NCBI GenBank assembly: GCA_004296815.1
Contig: SCVT01000414.1
Location: forward strand, 1-10,851
Length of the DNA stretch: 10,851 nucleotides
Origin: Reyranella sp.
GTDB taxonomy: Bacteria; Pseudomonadota; Alphaproteobacteria; Reyranellales; Reyranellaceae
Direction of reading: 5' to 3'
Position numbers and translations under genes: made by a program. Below the pieces are notes generated by a model, which ran no database searches, was not told the DNA's origin, and saw nothing but the letters and a program-made list of their open reading frames with translations. This document shows, piece by piece, positions 1 through 6,329 of the stretch. How positions within the stretch are numbered: the stretch's first letter is position 1; each line of letters begins with the position of its first letter.

Positions 1-202
1 TCCATTCCTGACGCTCGGGCTTGCCGAACAGCGCTGTCTCCCGCACCGCCAGCACCAGGCACTCGCCATCCTCAATCATTCGTTCCCAGGCTGCGCCGTC
101 TTCTTCGTAGTCCACCATGTGGAAGCCGGCCGCTTCGATCAGGCTGCGGCACTGGGCGCGATCGGCGTCGGTGACGTCGGGGGCTTCAGGCAGGCGAGAC
201 AT
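1..202 (-). CDS. Hypothetical protein, N-terminal part, cut by left edge
   Basis: An open frame starts with ATG at 202-200 and stays open for 67 codons to the window edge, so only the N-terminus is seen. A purine-rich AAAGGA lies just upstream of the ATG at suitable spacing and supports this start. The visible peptide is acidic and soluble (begins MSRLPEAPDV, later YEEDGAAWERMIEDGE), with no signal peptide or membrane segment. I recognise no family and assign no function. It diverges from the AraC-type regulator gene, so that regulator could act on it, but nothing direct shows this. It lies on the side of the tRNA gene where integrase debris is found and may be island cargo. That it is a real gene rests on the start context and on the clean open frame to the edge. 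Confidence 0.6.
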   Translation of the reverse strand, partial: MSRLPEAPDVTDADRAQCRSLIEAAGFHMVDYEEDGAAWERMIEDGECLVLAVRETALFGKPERQEW

Positions 203-436
203 CGTGGTCCTTTCATTTCCAGCCGGCCGCCGATCGACCTCGCAAGCCGGCCCGCGCCCGAAGGGAATCCGACGCGAGCCGACCGCGAGTTGGTTAGACC
301 GCCAGCGCAATGCGGCGGTCGAGCCTCCCTAAGCAACCAACCGGCCGCCTGTCTGGGCCATCGGCGGCGCCTGTGCATTGACTGCGGCCGCCAAACTCTT
401 GACCCTCGCCGTCACGCCAACTCGTGGAAGCGCCGC
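203..436. other. Divergent intergenic region with nested inverted repeats
   Basis: This 234-bp gap separates two divergently read genes and should hold both promoters. It contains two nested inverted repeats: an outer pair GTTGGTT (289-295) with AACCAAC (335-341), and an inner pair GACCGCC (297-303) with GGCGGTC (314-320). Both are perfect over 7 bp. They could be an operator, possibly autoregulatory for the AraC-type gene, or a folded RNA leader. TTGACT near 376 and TTGACC near 404 resemble -35 boxes facing the regulator gene, but I see no good -10 at the right distance. Open frames here lack coding character. The function of the repeats is inference. Confidence 0.35.
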
Positions 437-1447
437 ATGCCGGTTCTGATGATCGAGGCCCGTTGGGCGACCTACATCGCCGCCGACCTGCGTCGGGCGG
501 GGCATGCACTCGATGGCCCCCTGAAGGAGGTCGGCCTGTCGCGGACCGACATCGCCAGTCCCGATGGCCGCATCTCCTACGCCTCCTACATGGGCCTGAT
601 CGAGCGAGCGGCGCTGTTGCTGGGCGAGCCGGGATACGGCCTGAAGCTCGGGTCCTCGCACGACGTGCGCGACAGCGGCCTGGTCGGCTTCATCGCGCTC
701 AATTCGCCAACGCTCGGCGACGCGCTGGCCAACGTCGAGCGCTACATCAGCGTCACCAACGAGGGCCTCGACGTGGTCTTCGAGTCATTAGGATCAGGTG
801 GTGGCGTCCTGCGCTTTCGCGAGGCCGATACGCCGCTGCGCGGTCTGCGCCATCACGCCGAGCAGTCCGTAGCCCTGCTGGTGAAGGGCGCGCACGAAAT
901 GACGCGACGGCGTGCAAATCCTATTCGTGTCGAGTTCACGCATGCCCGGCCCAATGCGCGCATCGACTACCGGGGCATCTTGGGCTGTCCAGTGCGGTTC
1001 CAGGCCGAATGGGATTCCGTGATCTATTCGCAGGAGAGCCTACGGCTGCCTGTGATGGGTGCCGACAACAAGCTTCTGCAAATATTGGAGGCCGCCTGCC
1101 GCCGTATCATCGGCCGACGCCCTTCCAAGGAAGACCTCGTGCACTCGGTGCGCGAGTACGTGGTGGCGCGACTGGCCAAGGGTGCGCCTTCGTTCGATGA
1201 TCTGGCCCGCCACTTCAGCATGAGCAGCAAAACCCTCGAGCGCCGGCTCGGGGAGCGCAACGCGCGCTACCGCGAGCTGGTCGACCGCATACGCAGCGAT
1301 CTTGCCAAGCACTATCTGGCAAACACCGATCTGCGACTCCACCAGATCGCCTTTGCGCTCGGCTATTCGGAACCGGCCCCATTGGTGCGAGCCTTCAAGC
1401 GATGGACTGACGTGACGCCCATGCAATATCGGCAAAAGCATCAGTAG
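437..1447 (+). CDS. AraC-family transcriptional regulator
   Basis: This is a DNA-binding regulator of 336 residues, normal for the AraC subfamily with an 'arabinose-binding-like' N-terminal domain. That effector or dimerisation domain spans about residues 15-200. The C-terminal AraC domain follows at about 235-333: the first helix-turn-helix is near 252-272 (FDDLARHFSMSSKTLERRL) and the second near 300-322 (LRLHQIAFALGYSEPAPLVR), ending in the family's typical F-x-x-x-x-x-x-T-P-x-x-Y-R pattern. The frame stays open upstream to 119, but I chose ATG at 437 because family-like sequence begins there and GGAAG lies 6 nt upstream; ATG 449 is possible. Codon use is less GC-biased than in the right-hand genes (TTA at 788, ATA at 1082), which fits acquired DNA beside the integrase remnant. 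The effector and targets are unknown; the divergent gene at 1-202 is a candidate target. Confidence 0.88.
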   Translation: MPVLMIEARWATYIAADLRRAGHALDGPLKEVGLSRTDIASPDGRISYASYMGLIERAALLLGEPGYGLKLGSSHDVRDSGLVGFIALNSPTLGDALANVERYISVTNEGLDVVFESLGSGGGVLRFREADTPLRGLRHHAEQSVALLVKGAHEMTRRRANPIRVEFTHARPNARIDYRGILGCPVRFQAEWDSVIYSQESLRLPVMGADNKLLQILEAACRRIIGRRPSKEDLVHSVREYVVARLAKGAPSFDDLARHFSMSSKTLERRLGERNARYRELVDRIRSDLAKHYLANTDLRLHQIAFALGYSEPAPLVRAFKRWTDVTPMQYRQKHQ

Positions 1448-1714
1448 AGCAGCATGCTTTGGCCAGACAACAGGCCTTCGCATCGATCTAAGCGAGCTTG
1501 AGAGTGGGAAGCTCCGGCTTGTCCTGGAGGTCGCGGCGTTAAAGACCCGGACGAAGGCAGGCCTCGGGACCGCAATCAACCCCCACTTGTTCCGAGATTG
1601 CGCAGCTACATCCTTCGCGACCGACGACCCGGAGCACGTCCGCTGCATCGCCCCCTTCTCGGTCACAGGGGACCGTCAAAGTCGTACCCCGAAGTTCTCT
1701 CTTTTGTTCGAGAG
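1448..1714. other. Gap between regulator and tRNA, mostly integrase debris
   Basis: Apart from the integrase remnant, the stretch 1662-1714 next to the tRNA 3' end holds a short inverted pair, CGGTC (1660-1664) with GACCG (1671-1675), and CTCTC (about 1697-1701) with GAGAG (1710-1714). Either may help end the tRNA transcript on the minus strand, though neither has a T-run. No intact gene is seen. Confidence 0.5.
1473..1661 (+). pseudogene. Tyrosine recombinase (integrase) remnant
   Basis: The plus-strand reading in the frame of 1584-1586 gives a decayed phage- or island-type integrase. Near 1575-1655 it reads INPHLFRDCAATSFATDDPE followed by HVRCIA, which matches the HxxR box and following helix of tyrosine recombinases (usually HLFRDCAAT). 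Upstream in the same frame, GLRIDLSELESGKLRLVLEV (1473-1532) resembles the strand region before the catalytic lysine. The stretch normally lying between these two parts appears deleted, everything N-terminal is missing, and the usual LGHxxxxTTxxHY tail with the nucleophilic tyrosine is absent: after CIA the frame turns to unrelated sequence and reads into the tRNA gene on the other strand. The piece cannot be active. It ends about 55 bp from the tRNA 3' end, which fits an element that used this tRNA as its attachment site. Recognition is by motif only; fragment limits are approximate. Confidence 0.72.
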
Positions 1715-1791
1715 TGGCGTCCCCGAGAGGATTCGAACCTCCGACCTCCGGTTTAGGAAACCGCTGCTCTATCCGGCTGAGCTACGGGGAC
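1715..1791 (-). tRNA. tRNA-Arg (anticodon CCU, decodes AGG)
   Basis: The minus strand folds as a complete cloverleaf. The acceptor arm is GTCCCCG (1791-1785) pairing with CGGGGAC (1725-1719), with discriminator G at 1718 and an encoded CCA at 1717-1715. The D-arm is GCTC/GAGC. The anticodon loop TTCCTAA has anticodon CCT at 1757-1755. The T-arm is GGAGG-TTCGAAT-CCTCT, with one G-T wobble at its outer pair. The anticodon stem is GCGGT over ACCGG, so the top pair (27-43) is a G-G mismatch and the other four pairs are perfect. CCU reads the AGG codon, rare in GC-rich genomes. tRNA-Arg(CCU) genes are common attachment sites for integrative elements, and an integrase remnant lies directly beyond this gene's 3' end. 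The plus-strand reading through the gene is not a protein. Confidence 0.97.
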
Positions 1792-1819
1792 GTGGCGGCT
1801 TCTTAGCCCATCGCCCGTT

Positions 1820-1848
1820 TTGTTGCCAGCCAGCGGGGCGCGTACTAC
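1820..1848 (+). promoter_or_regulatory. Candidate promoter for cupin-mqo-thrE operon
   Basis: TTGTTG (1820-1825) and TACTAC (1843-1848) are 17 nt apart, a sigma70-like layout with about half the consensus bases in each box. The site is in the only gap upstream of the operon, about 35 bp before the cupin start. Support is weak and comes from position and spacing alone. Confidence 0.25.
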
Positions 1849-1869
1849 CGTCGCCTGCACAAGCGGCAA
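1842..1869 (-). promoter_or_regulatory. Candidate promoter for tRNA-Arg
   Basis: Read on the minus strand, TTGCCG (1869-1864) and TAGTAC (1847-1842) are 16 nt apart and would start transcription roughly 45 nt before the tRNA 5' end. The -10-like box shares bases with the plus-strand candidate -10, so the two promoters could interfere. Evidence is consensus likeness only. Confidence 0.2.
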
Positions 1870-1883
1870 TCCAGGGCGGTGCG

Positions 1884-2276
1884 ATGATCCGGTGCGTGCG
1901 GATTTGGACGGGGGCGGACCAGAATTCGCACTTCGAGGACGGTTGGATCGACATCGAACCGGGCGCTCACGGTGACCTGATCAGCGGCAAGAGCGGCGCC
2001 GTCAGCGCCCAGTTCCAGGAGACCAGGGCCGGCGGCACGCTCGCCTGGCACACCGCACCGGTGCGCCAGCTCGTGGTGACCTTGAGCGGCACACTCGACT
2101 TCCAGACGCGCGGCGGCGAGCACTTCGTCATCGCCCCTGGCGACATTCTCCTCGCCGAGGACACGGCGGGTGGCGGCCATACCTGGCGACTGGTCGACGA
2201 TCAGCCGTGGCGACGGCTCTACGTCGTGCTCGCCAAGGACGCGACGGTTCCCTTCAAGCGCGCGGGTGCTCCATGA
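1884..2276 (+). CDS. Cupin-domain protein
   Basis: This is a small single-domain cupin of 130 residues with no signal peptide, so probably cytoplasmic. Features of the fold are the strand and turn around [11 protein letters not shown] (63-73), the loop motif [10 protein letters not shown] (84-93) and the following histidine H99. The usual HxH in the first cupin motif is reduced to a single histidine (H56 in AWHTAP), so the metal site, if any, would use H56, Q62 and H99. The frame is open further upstream only through the tRNA region; ATG 1884 is preferred because AGGGCGG lies just before it. The stop overlaps the mqo start in ATGA, which implies translational coupling. Known small cupins range from sugar isomerases to regulators and dioxygenases; the substrate here cannot be told. 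A role linked to malate or quinone metabolism is only suggested by position. Confidence 0.8.
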   Translation: MIRCVRIWTGADQNSHFEDGWIDIEPGAHGDLISGKSGAVSAQFQETRAGGTLAWHTAPVRQLVVTLSGTLDFQTRGGEHFVIAPGDILLAEDTAGGGHTWRLVDDQPWRRLYVVLAKDATVPFKRAGAP

Positions 2277-3766
2277 CAGACAACCAACCGCAGGACGCCG
2301 ACGTCGTCCTGGTCGGCGCCGGCATCATGAGCATGACGCTGGCGACCTTCCTCAAGGAGCTGCAGCCCCATCTCAAGGTCGAGATCGTCGAGCGCCTGGA
2401 GGGCGAGGCGCAGGAGAGCTCGGGCGCCTGGAACAATGCCGGCACCGGCCATGCCGCGAACTGCGAGCTCAACTACACGCCGCAGCGGCCCGACGGCAGC
2501 GTCGATATTTCCAAGGCGCTCGAGGTCAACGTCGAGTTCGACATGTCGCGGCAGTTCTGGTCGTACCTGATCAAGAAGGGCGCGATCGACCTGCCGGACG
2601 CCTTCATCCATCCCGTGCCGCACATGAGCTTCGTGATCGGCGCCGATCGCGCCGCCTTCCTGAAGAAGCGCCACGCTGCGATGAGCGCCCATCACTGCTA
2701 CCGCGGCATGGAGTATTCCGAGGATCACAAGCAGATCGCCGAGTGGGCGCCGCTGATCATGGAGGGCCGCGATCCCAAGCAGCATGTCGCCGCCACCCGC
2801 ATGGTGACGGGCGCCGACGTCAACTACGGCGCGCTGACGAGCCTGCTGCTGAAGTATCTCCGGCGCCAGGAAGGATTCGCCATCCATTTCTCGCACGCCG
2901 TCACCGACCTGCACCGCAGGCCCGACGGCGGCTGGCGCCTCGACGTCAAGGACGAGAAGACCGGCACGAAGAAGTCGATCGGCGCCAAATACGTCTTCCT
3001 CGGCGCCGGCGGCGCGGCGCTCACGCTGCTGCAGAAGTCGGGCATTCCCGAAGCCAAGGGCTTCGCGGGTTTCCCGGTGAGCGGCATCTGGCTGCGCTGC
3101 GGCAAGGCCGAGGTCGCGGAGCGCCATCTCGCCAAGGTCTACGGCATGGCGGCGACCGGCTCGCCGCCGATGTCGGTGCCGCATCTCGACACGCGCTATG
3201 TCGACGGCAAGCGCTGGCTGCTGTTCGGCCCCTATGCCGGCTTCTCGACCAAGTTCCTGAAGCACGGTTCGCTGTTCGACCTGCCGATGTCGGTACGGCC
3301 GGACAACATCCTGCCGCTGCTCGCGGTCGGCCGGGACAATTTCCCGCTCGAGGAATACCTGGTGGGCCAGGTCCTGCAGAGCAACAACCACCGCTTCAAG
3401 GCGCTGCTCGATTTCTATCCCAACCTGGACAAGAAGGACTGGGAGTTCGACGTCGCGGGCCAGCGCGTCCAGATCATCCGCAAGGACAATGCCCATACCG
3501 GCAAGCTCGAGTTCGGCACCGAGATCGTGCACTCGGCCGACTCCTCCCTCGTGGCGCTGCTCGGCGCCTCGCCCGGCGCCTCGACCGCCGTCTGGATCAT
3601 GGTGCACATGCTGGAGAACTGCTTCCACGAGCAGCTCGTCGGCCACTGGGTGCCCAAGCTGAAGGAGATGATCCCCTCCTACGACCAGGACCTGAAGACC
3701 GACGCCGCACTGGTCGAGCGCGTGCGCAGGGAGACGGCCGAAGTACTGGGGCTGCGCACGGTCTGA
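2273..3766 (+). CDS. mqo: Malate:quinone oxidoreductase
   Basis: This FAD-dependent enzyme (EC 1.1.5.4) oxidises malate to oxaloacetate and passes the electrons to the quinone pool. It is a peripheral protein on the inner face of the cytoplasmic membrane and an alternative or partner to NAD-dependent malate dehydrogenase. The product has 497 residues, the normal family length. The N-terminal FAD-binding strand is [20 protein letters not shown] (10-29), followed at 48-70 by the conserved Mqo stretch containing [23 protein letters not shown] 2273 is chosen because it overlaps the cupin stop as ATGA and places the FAD motif where it belongs; the open frame continues upstream to 2207 with cupin-shadow sequence. 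The stop shares one base with the thrE-like start (TGATG). Fumarase, which makes its substrate, is in the convergent operon. No defects were seen. Confidence 0.96.
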   Translation: MTDNQPQDADVVLVGAGIMSMTLATFLKELQPHLKVEIVERLEGEAQESSGAWNNAGTGHAANCELNYTPQRPDGSVDISKALEVNVEFDMSRQFWSYLIKKGAIDLPDAFIHPVPHMSFVIGADRAAFLKKRHAAMSAHHCYRGMEYSEDHKQIAEWAPLIMEGRDPKQHVAATRMVTGADVNYGALTSLLLKYLRRQEGFAIHFSHAVTDLHRRPDGGWRLDVKDEKTGTKKSIGAKYVFLGAGGAALTLLQKSGIPEAKGFAGFPVSGIWLRCGKAEVAERHLAKVYGMAATGSPPMSVPHLDTRYVDGKRWLLFGPYAGFSTKFLKHGSLFDLPMSVRPDNILPLLAVGRDNFPLEEYLVGQVLQSNNHRFKALLDFYPNLDKKDWEFDVAGQRVQIIRKDNAHTGKLEFGTEIVHSADSSLVALLGASPGASTAVWIMVHMLENCFHEQLVGHWVPKLKEMIPSYDQDLKTDAALVERVRRETAEVLGLRTV

Positions 3767-5010
3767 TGGGCTCGCGCGCCGACCTCGACCGCGCGCTCGA
3801 TGTCCTGCTGCGCTTCGGCGCGGCCATGATGCATGCCGGCGATACCGCCTTCAGGGTGCGCGATTCCATGCGCCGCCTGGCCCATGCACTCGGCATCGAG
3901 CGTCTAGAGGTCGAGCTGTCGACCGGCGGCCTGACCGCGACGGCGTGGAGAGAAGGCGAGGCCGCGACACTGGCACGCGAGATCGGCCCGCCCGGCGTCG
4001 ATTCCTCGAGGATCGCCGCGCTGGAATCACTGTCGCTCGGCGCCGCACCCGGCCTCGCCACGGCGACGCTGGAGGCCGAGCTCGACCGGATCGAGAAGGC
4101 GCCCCCGTTGCACGGGCTGCTGCCGATTGCGCTGTCGATGGCGGTGGCCTCGATGGCCTTCTCCTACCTCAACGGCGGCGACCTGCTGGCGACCGGTGCG
4201 GCGGCGGTCAGCGGCGGCATCGGCCAGGCGGCCCGGACCCTGCTGTCGCGCCAGGGCTTCAACCAGTTCGCCATGACCGCGCTGTGCGCTGTGCTGGCGT
4301 CCGGCCTCTACTGTCTGATCGTGATCGGCTTCGGCGTGCATACTTTCGCCTTCGCACACGCCATCGGCTTCATCTCGTCCGTGCTGTTCCTGGTGCCGGG
4401 CTTCCCCCTGGTCGCCGGGCTGCTCGACCTGACGCAGCACCAGACCAGGGCCGGCATCACGCGCCTGTTCTACGGCGTGCTGCTGACGCTGAGTGCCGCC
4501 TGCGGCATGTCGGTGGTGGCGATGCTGGCCGGCCTCGCGCCGGCGCCGCCCGCGCCGCCGCCCGGCGCGATCGAGCCGGTTGCCATGCTGGGACGGGCGC
4601 TCGCCTGCTTCGCCGGCGGCTACGGTTACGGCATCCTGTTCAACAACCCGCACCGCACGGTCCTCGCGGTGGCGCTGCTGTCGATGGTCGGCAACGAAGT
4701 CCGGCTCGGCCTGCACGATCTCGGTCTTGCCCTGCCACAGGCGACGTTCTTCGGCGCACTGGCCGTCGGGCTCGGCGCCTCGCTGGTGCGCGGCAGCCTG
4801 CACGCGCCGCGCATCGCGCTGACGGTGCCGAGCATCATCATGATGACGCCTGGCCTGTTCGCCTTCCAGACGATCGTGTTCCTGAACCAGGGCAAGGCGC
4901 TGTCGGCGATCGAGGCCGCTGCGACCTGCGGCTTCGCGGTCGGCGGCATGGCGATGGGCCTGGTCGCCGCCCGCTTCCTCACCGAGCGGCAGTGGCGCTA
5001 CGAGCGCTGA
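3766..5010 (+). CDS. ThrE-family threonine/serine exporter-like membrane protein
   Basis: An inner-membrane protein of 414 residues combining the two ThrE halves in one chain. A soluble N-terminal domain (about 1-115, including LRFGAAMMHAGDTAFRVRDS and LEVELSTGGLTATA) precedes about ten hydrophobic segments from 118 to 404. Family hallmarks are VPGFPLVAGLLDLTQHQTRA (210-229) at the end of the first membrane half and VPSIIMMTPGLF (354-365) in the second. A Pro/Ala-rich linker near 259-267 separates the halves. ThrE exports threonine and serine by proton motive force in Corynebacterium; many homologues have untested substrates, so the call stops at family level. The ATG shares one base with the mqo stop, so translation is probably coupled. 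It ends 3 bp before the stop codon of the opposing porin gene. Confidence 0.88.
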   Translation: MGSRADLDRALDVLLRFGAAMMHAGDTAFRVRDSMRRLAHALGIERLEVELSTGGLTATAWREGEAATLAREIGPPGVDSSRIAALESLSLGAAPGLATATLEAELDRIEKAPPLHGLLPIALSMAVASMAFSYLNGGDLLATGAAAVSGGIGQAARTLLSRQGFNQFAMTALCAVLASGLYCLIVIGFGVHTFAFAHAIGFISSVLFLVPGFPLVAGLLDLTQHQTRAGITRLFYGVLLTLSAACGMSVVAMLAGLAPAPPAPPPGAIEPVAMLGRALACFAGGYGYGILFNNPHRTVLAVALLSMVGNEVRLGLHDLGLALPQATFFGALAVGLGASLVRGSLHAPRIALTVPSIIMMTPGLFAFQTIVFLNQGKALSAIEAAATCGFAVGGMAMGLVAARFLTERQWRYER

Positions 5011-5013
5011 CGC

Positions 5014-6318
5014 CTAGAAGGTGACCTTGGCCTGAAGGCCGAGGACCAGCGCGTTGCCGATGCTCGACAGCCCGTTGGGCTGGATGACGTATTGGACGTT
5101 CGGCATGAGCGACAGCCATGGCATGGGCTGCGCCCGGTAGTTCACCTCGATGGTCGTCTCGGACGACTGCACCGGCGTCGATCCCGGCGCGACCGCGTTC
5201 GCCTGGTTCTGGGCGGCGATCTGCGCGCTGCTGATCCAGCTGCTGTTCACCGCGATCCCGATCGAGTCGTGGTCGCGGCCCTCGAAGGTGCCCTTCTTTA
5301 CCACCCCGACCTGCCAATAGGTCTGCAGCAGGGCCGTCGCCGGTCCCGCGTAGCCGACAACGGCGAAAGCCCAGAGGGAACGCTTGGAGTCCGGCGATGG
5401 GCGATGGAGCATCTGGTCGCCCTGCAGCCAGAAGCCCCACCGGCCGACAGCCATGGAAGGCGGTGCGCCGACGGGAGAGCCGAGATACGGCGCCGCCGAG
5501 GTGTCGTAGTAGCCGCCCAGCCGGTAACGGCCGGGCAGTTGCGCCGGCCCGACACGCGGCTGCCACCCGAGTTCAGCAGGCACCACGACACCTGTGGCAC
5601 CCGACGTACCGAGCTTGAAGCCGTTCTCCGGCAGGGAGAGCGTCGGGTTCACCTCGTAGACTCCCGACTGAAAATAGAAGTCCTCGACCGGGCGCACTTT
5701 CAACCGGCCTCCCCAGCTTCCGGTCGGGAAGATCGTGAAGCCGCTGTTGATGACCGTCGCGATCTGGCCGCACAGCCCGTTGTTCTGGAAGTAGCAATAG
5801 AGCGGCGACGACGCGAAATCGTCGGAGGCATGGATCCACCCGATCCGCGACTCGAGCAGGCCGCCCAGCATCGACTGCGTGTAGGCAAGCTCCGCGAGAC
5901 GCACGTTCTGGCCGCTGCCGAATATCTCCTGCACCGAGATGATGTTCCCGATGAAGCTCTGGCTGAGGCTGTAGCCGGTGCGCTCCGTGAAGGTCACGTG
6001 CAGGCCGCCACCGGCGAGGCCGACCAGCTTGCCGAGGTCGAGATCGGCGCCGACATCGACCTGGTGGGAATAGGCCGCGCCCTGCGCCAACCCGCCCGAC
6101 GGATTGGCAGCGAATTCAGCAATGTAGTGTCCGCGCAGAGTAACACCCTTCGCGATGAGGTCGTCGCGCACGCCGCCCCAGTTGCCGGTCAGGGTCTTGC
6201 GTCTGAAGTCGTCCCGCCATGCCTCGGGTTCGTCCGGCGGGCCGCGCTGCGCCTCGGCCTGCTGCACCGCCAGTAGCGATAAAAGGCAGGCCGCGACCGC
6301 GGCGCGACGGCCGGGCAC
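5014..6318 (-). CDS. OprB-type carbohydrate-selective outer-membrane porin
   Basis: The predicted protein is a 434-residue beta-barrel porin of the OprB family, which passes sugars and similar small solutes across the outer membrane. The family opening motif LTGNWGGVRDDLIAKGVTL occupies 43-61. Alternating amphipathic strands follow, with the two-cysteine loop YCYFQNNGLCG typical of the family, and the chain ends in F (AKVTF) as expected for Bam-dependent insertion. The frame is open far upstream antisense to fumC, but the GTG at 6318 is the best start: it yields a textbook signal peptide, MPGRRAAVAACLLSLLAVQQ then AEA, with cleavage before Q24. The ribosome-binding site is weak. The start is 11 nt after the fumC stop on the same strand, so it is probably cotranscribed with fumC. 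Substrate is not predictable. Confidence 0.88.
   Translation of the reverse strand: MPGRRAAVAACLLSLLAVQQAEAQRGPPDEPEAWRDDFRRKTLTGNWGGVRDDLIAKGVTLRGHYIAEFAANPSGGLAQGAAYSHQVDVGADLDLGKLVGLAGGGLHVTFTERTGYSLSQSFIGNIISVQEIFGSGQNVRLAELAYTQSMLGGLLESRIGWIHASDDFASSPLYCYFQNNGLCGQIATVINSGFTIFPTGSWGGRLKVRPVEDFYFQSGVYEVNPTLSLPENGFKLGTSGATGVVVPAELGWQPRVGPAQLPGRYRLGGYYDTSAAPYLGSPVGAPPSMAVGRWGFWLQGDQMLHRPSPDSKRSLWAFAVVGYAGPATALLQTYWQVGVVKKGTFEGRDHDSIGIAVNSSWISSAQIAAQNQANAVAPGSTPVQSSETTIEVNYRAQPMPWLSLMPNVQYVIQPNGLSSIGNALVLGLQAKVTF
5025..5044. terminator. Hairpin at convergent junction, possible terminator
   Basis: CCTTGGCC (5025-5032) pairs with GGCCGAGG (5037-5044) around a TGAA loop, giving 8 bp with one G-T wobble. 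It begins 14 nt after the thrE-like stop and lies within the last codons of the opposing porin gene. There is no T-run on either strand, so it is not a classic intrinsic terminator. It could stabilise the plus-strand mRNA end or pause polymerase. Function is inference. Confidence 0.3.
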
Positions 6319-6329
6319 GCCGACGGTCT

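Noticed and set aside
119..436. N-terminal extension of the AraC-type regulator
   Set aside because: It lacks family similarity and runs antisense to the start of the gene at 1-202. ATG 437 has better context and gives normal length.
1..1714. Possible second attachment-site copy of the tRNA 3' end
   Set aside because: I looked for repeats of the TTCGAATCC segment left of the tRNA and found none, so any second att copy must lie outside the window or be lost.
1662..1883. Plus-strand reading joining the integrase remnant to the cupin protein
   Set aside because: The frame happens to be open through the antisense of the tRNA gene. A tRNA read as protein is an artefact, and the cupin has its own start and ribosome-binding site.
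2219..3646. Long minus-strand open frame antisense to mqo (475 codons)
   Set aside because: It mirrors the mqo coding strand, as expected from high-GC codon bias, shows no domain and is rich in low-complexity H/R/G/E runs. Mqo itself is unmistakable.
2170..3765. Plus-strand open frame giving the thrE-like protein a very long N-terminal extension
   Set aside because: The extension is the out-of-frame shadow of the cupin and mqo genes. ThrE-family sequence begins at the ATG at 3766, which overlaps the mqo stop.
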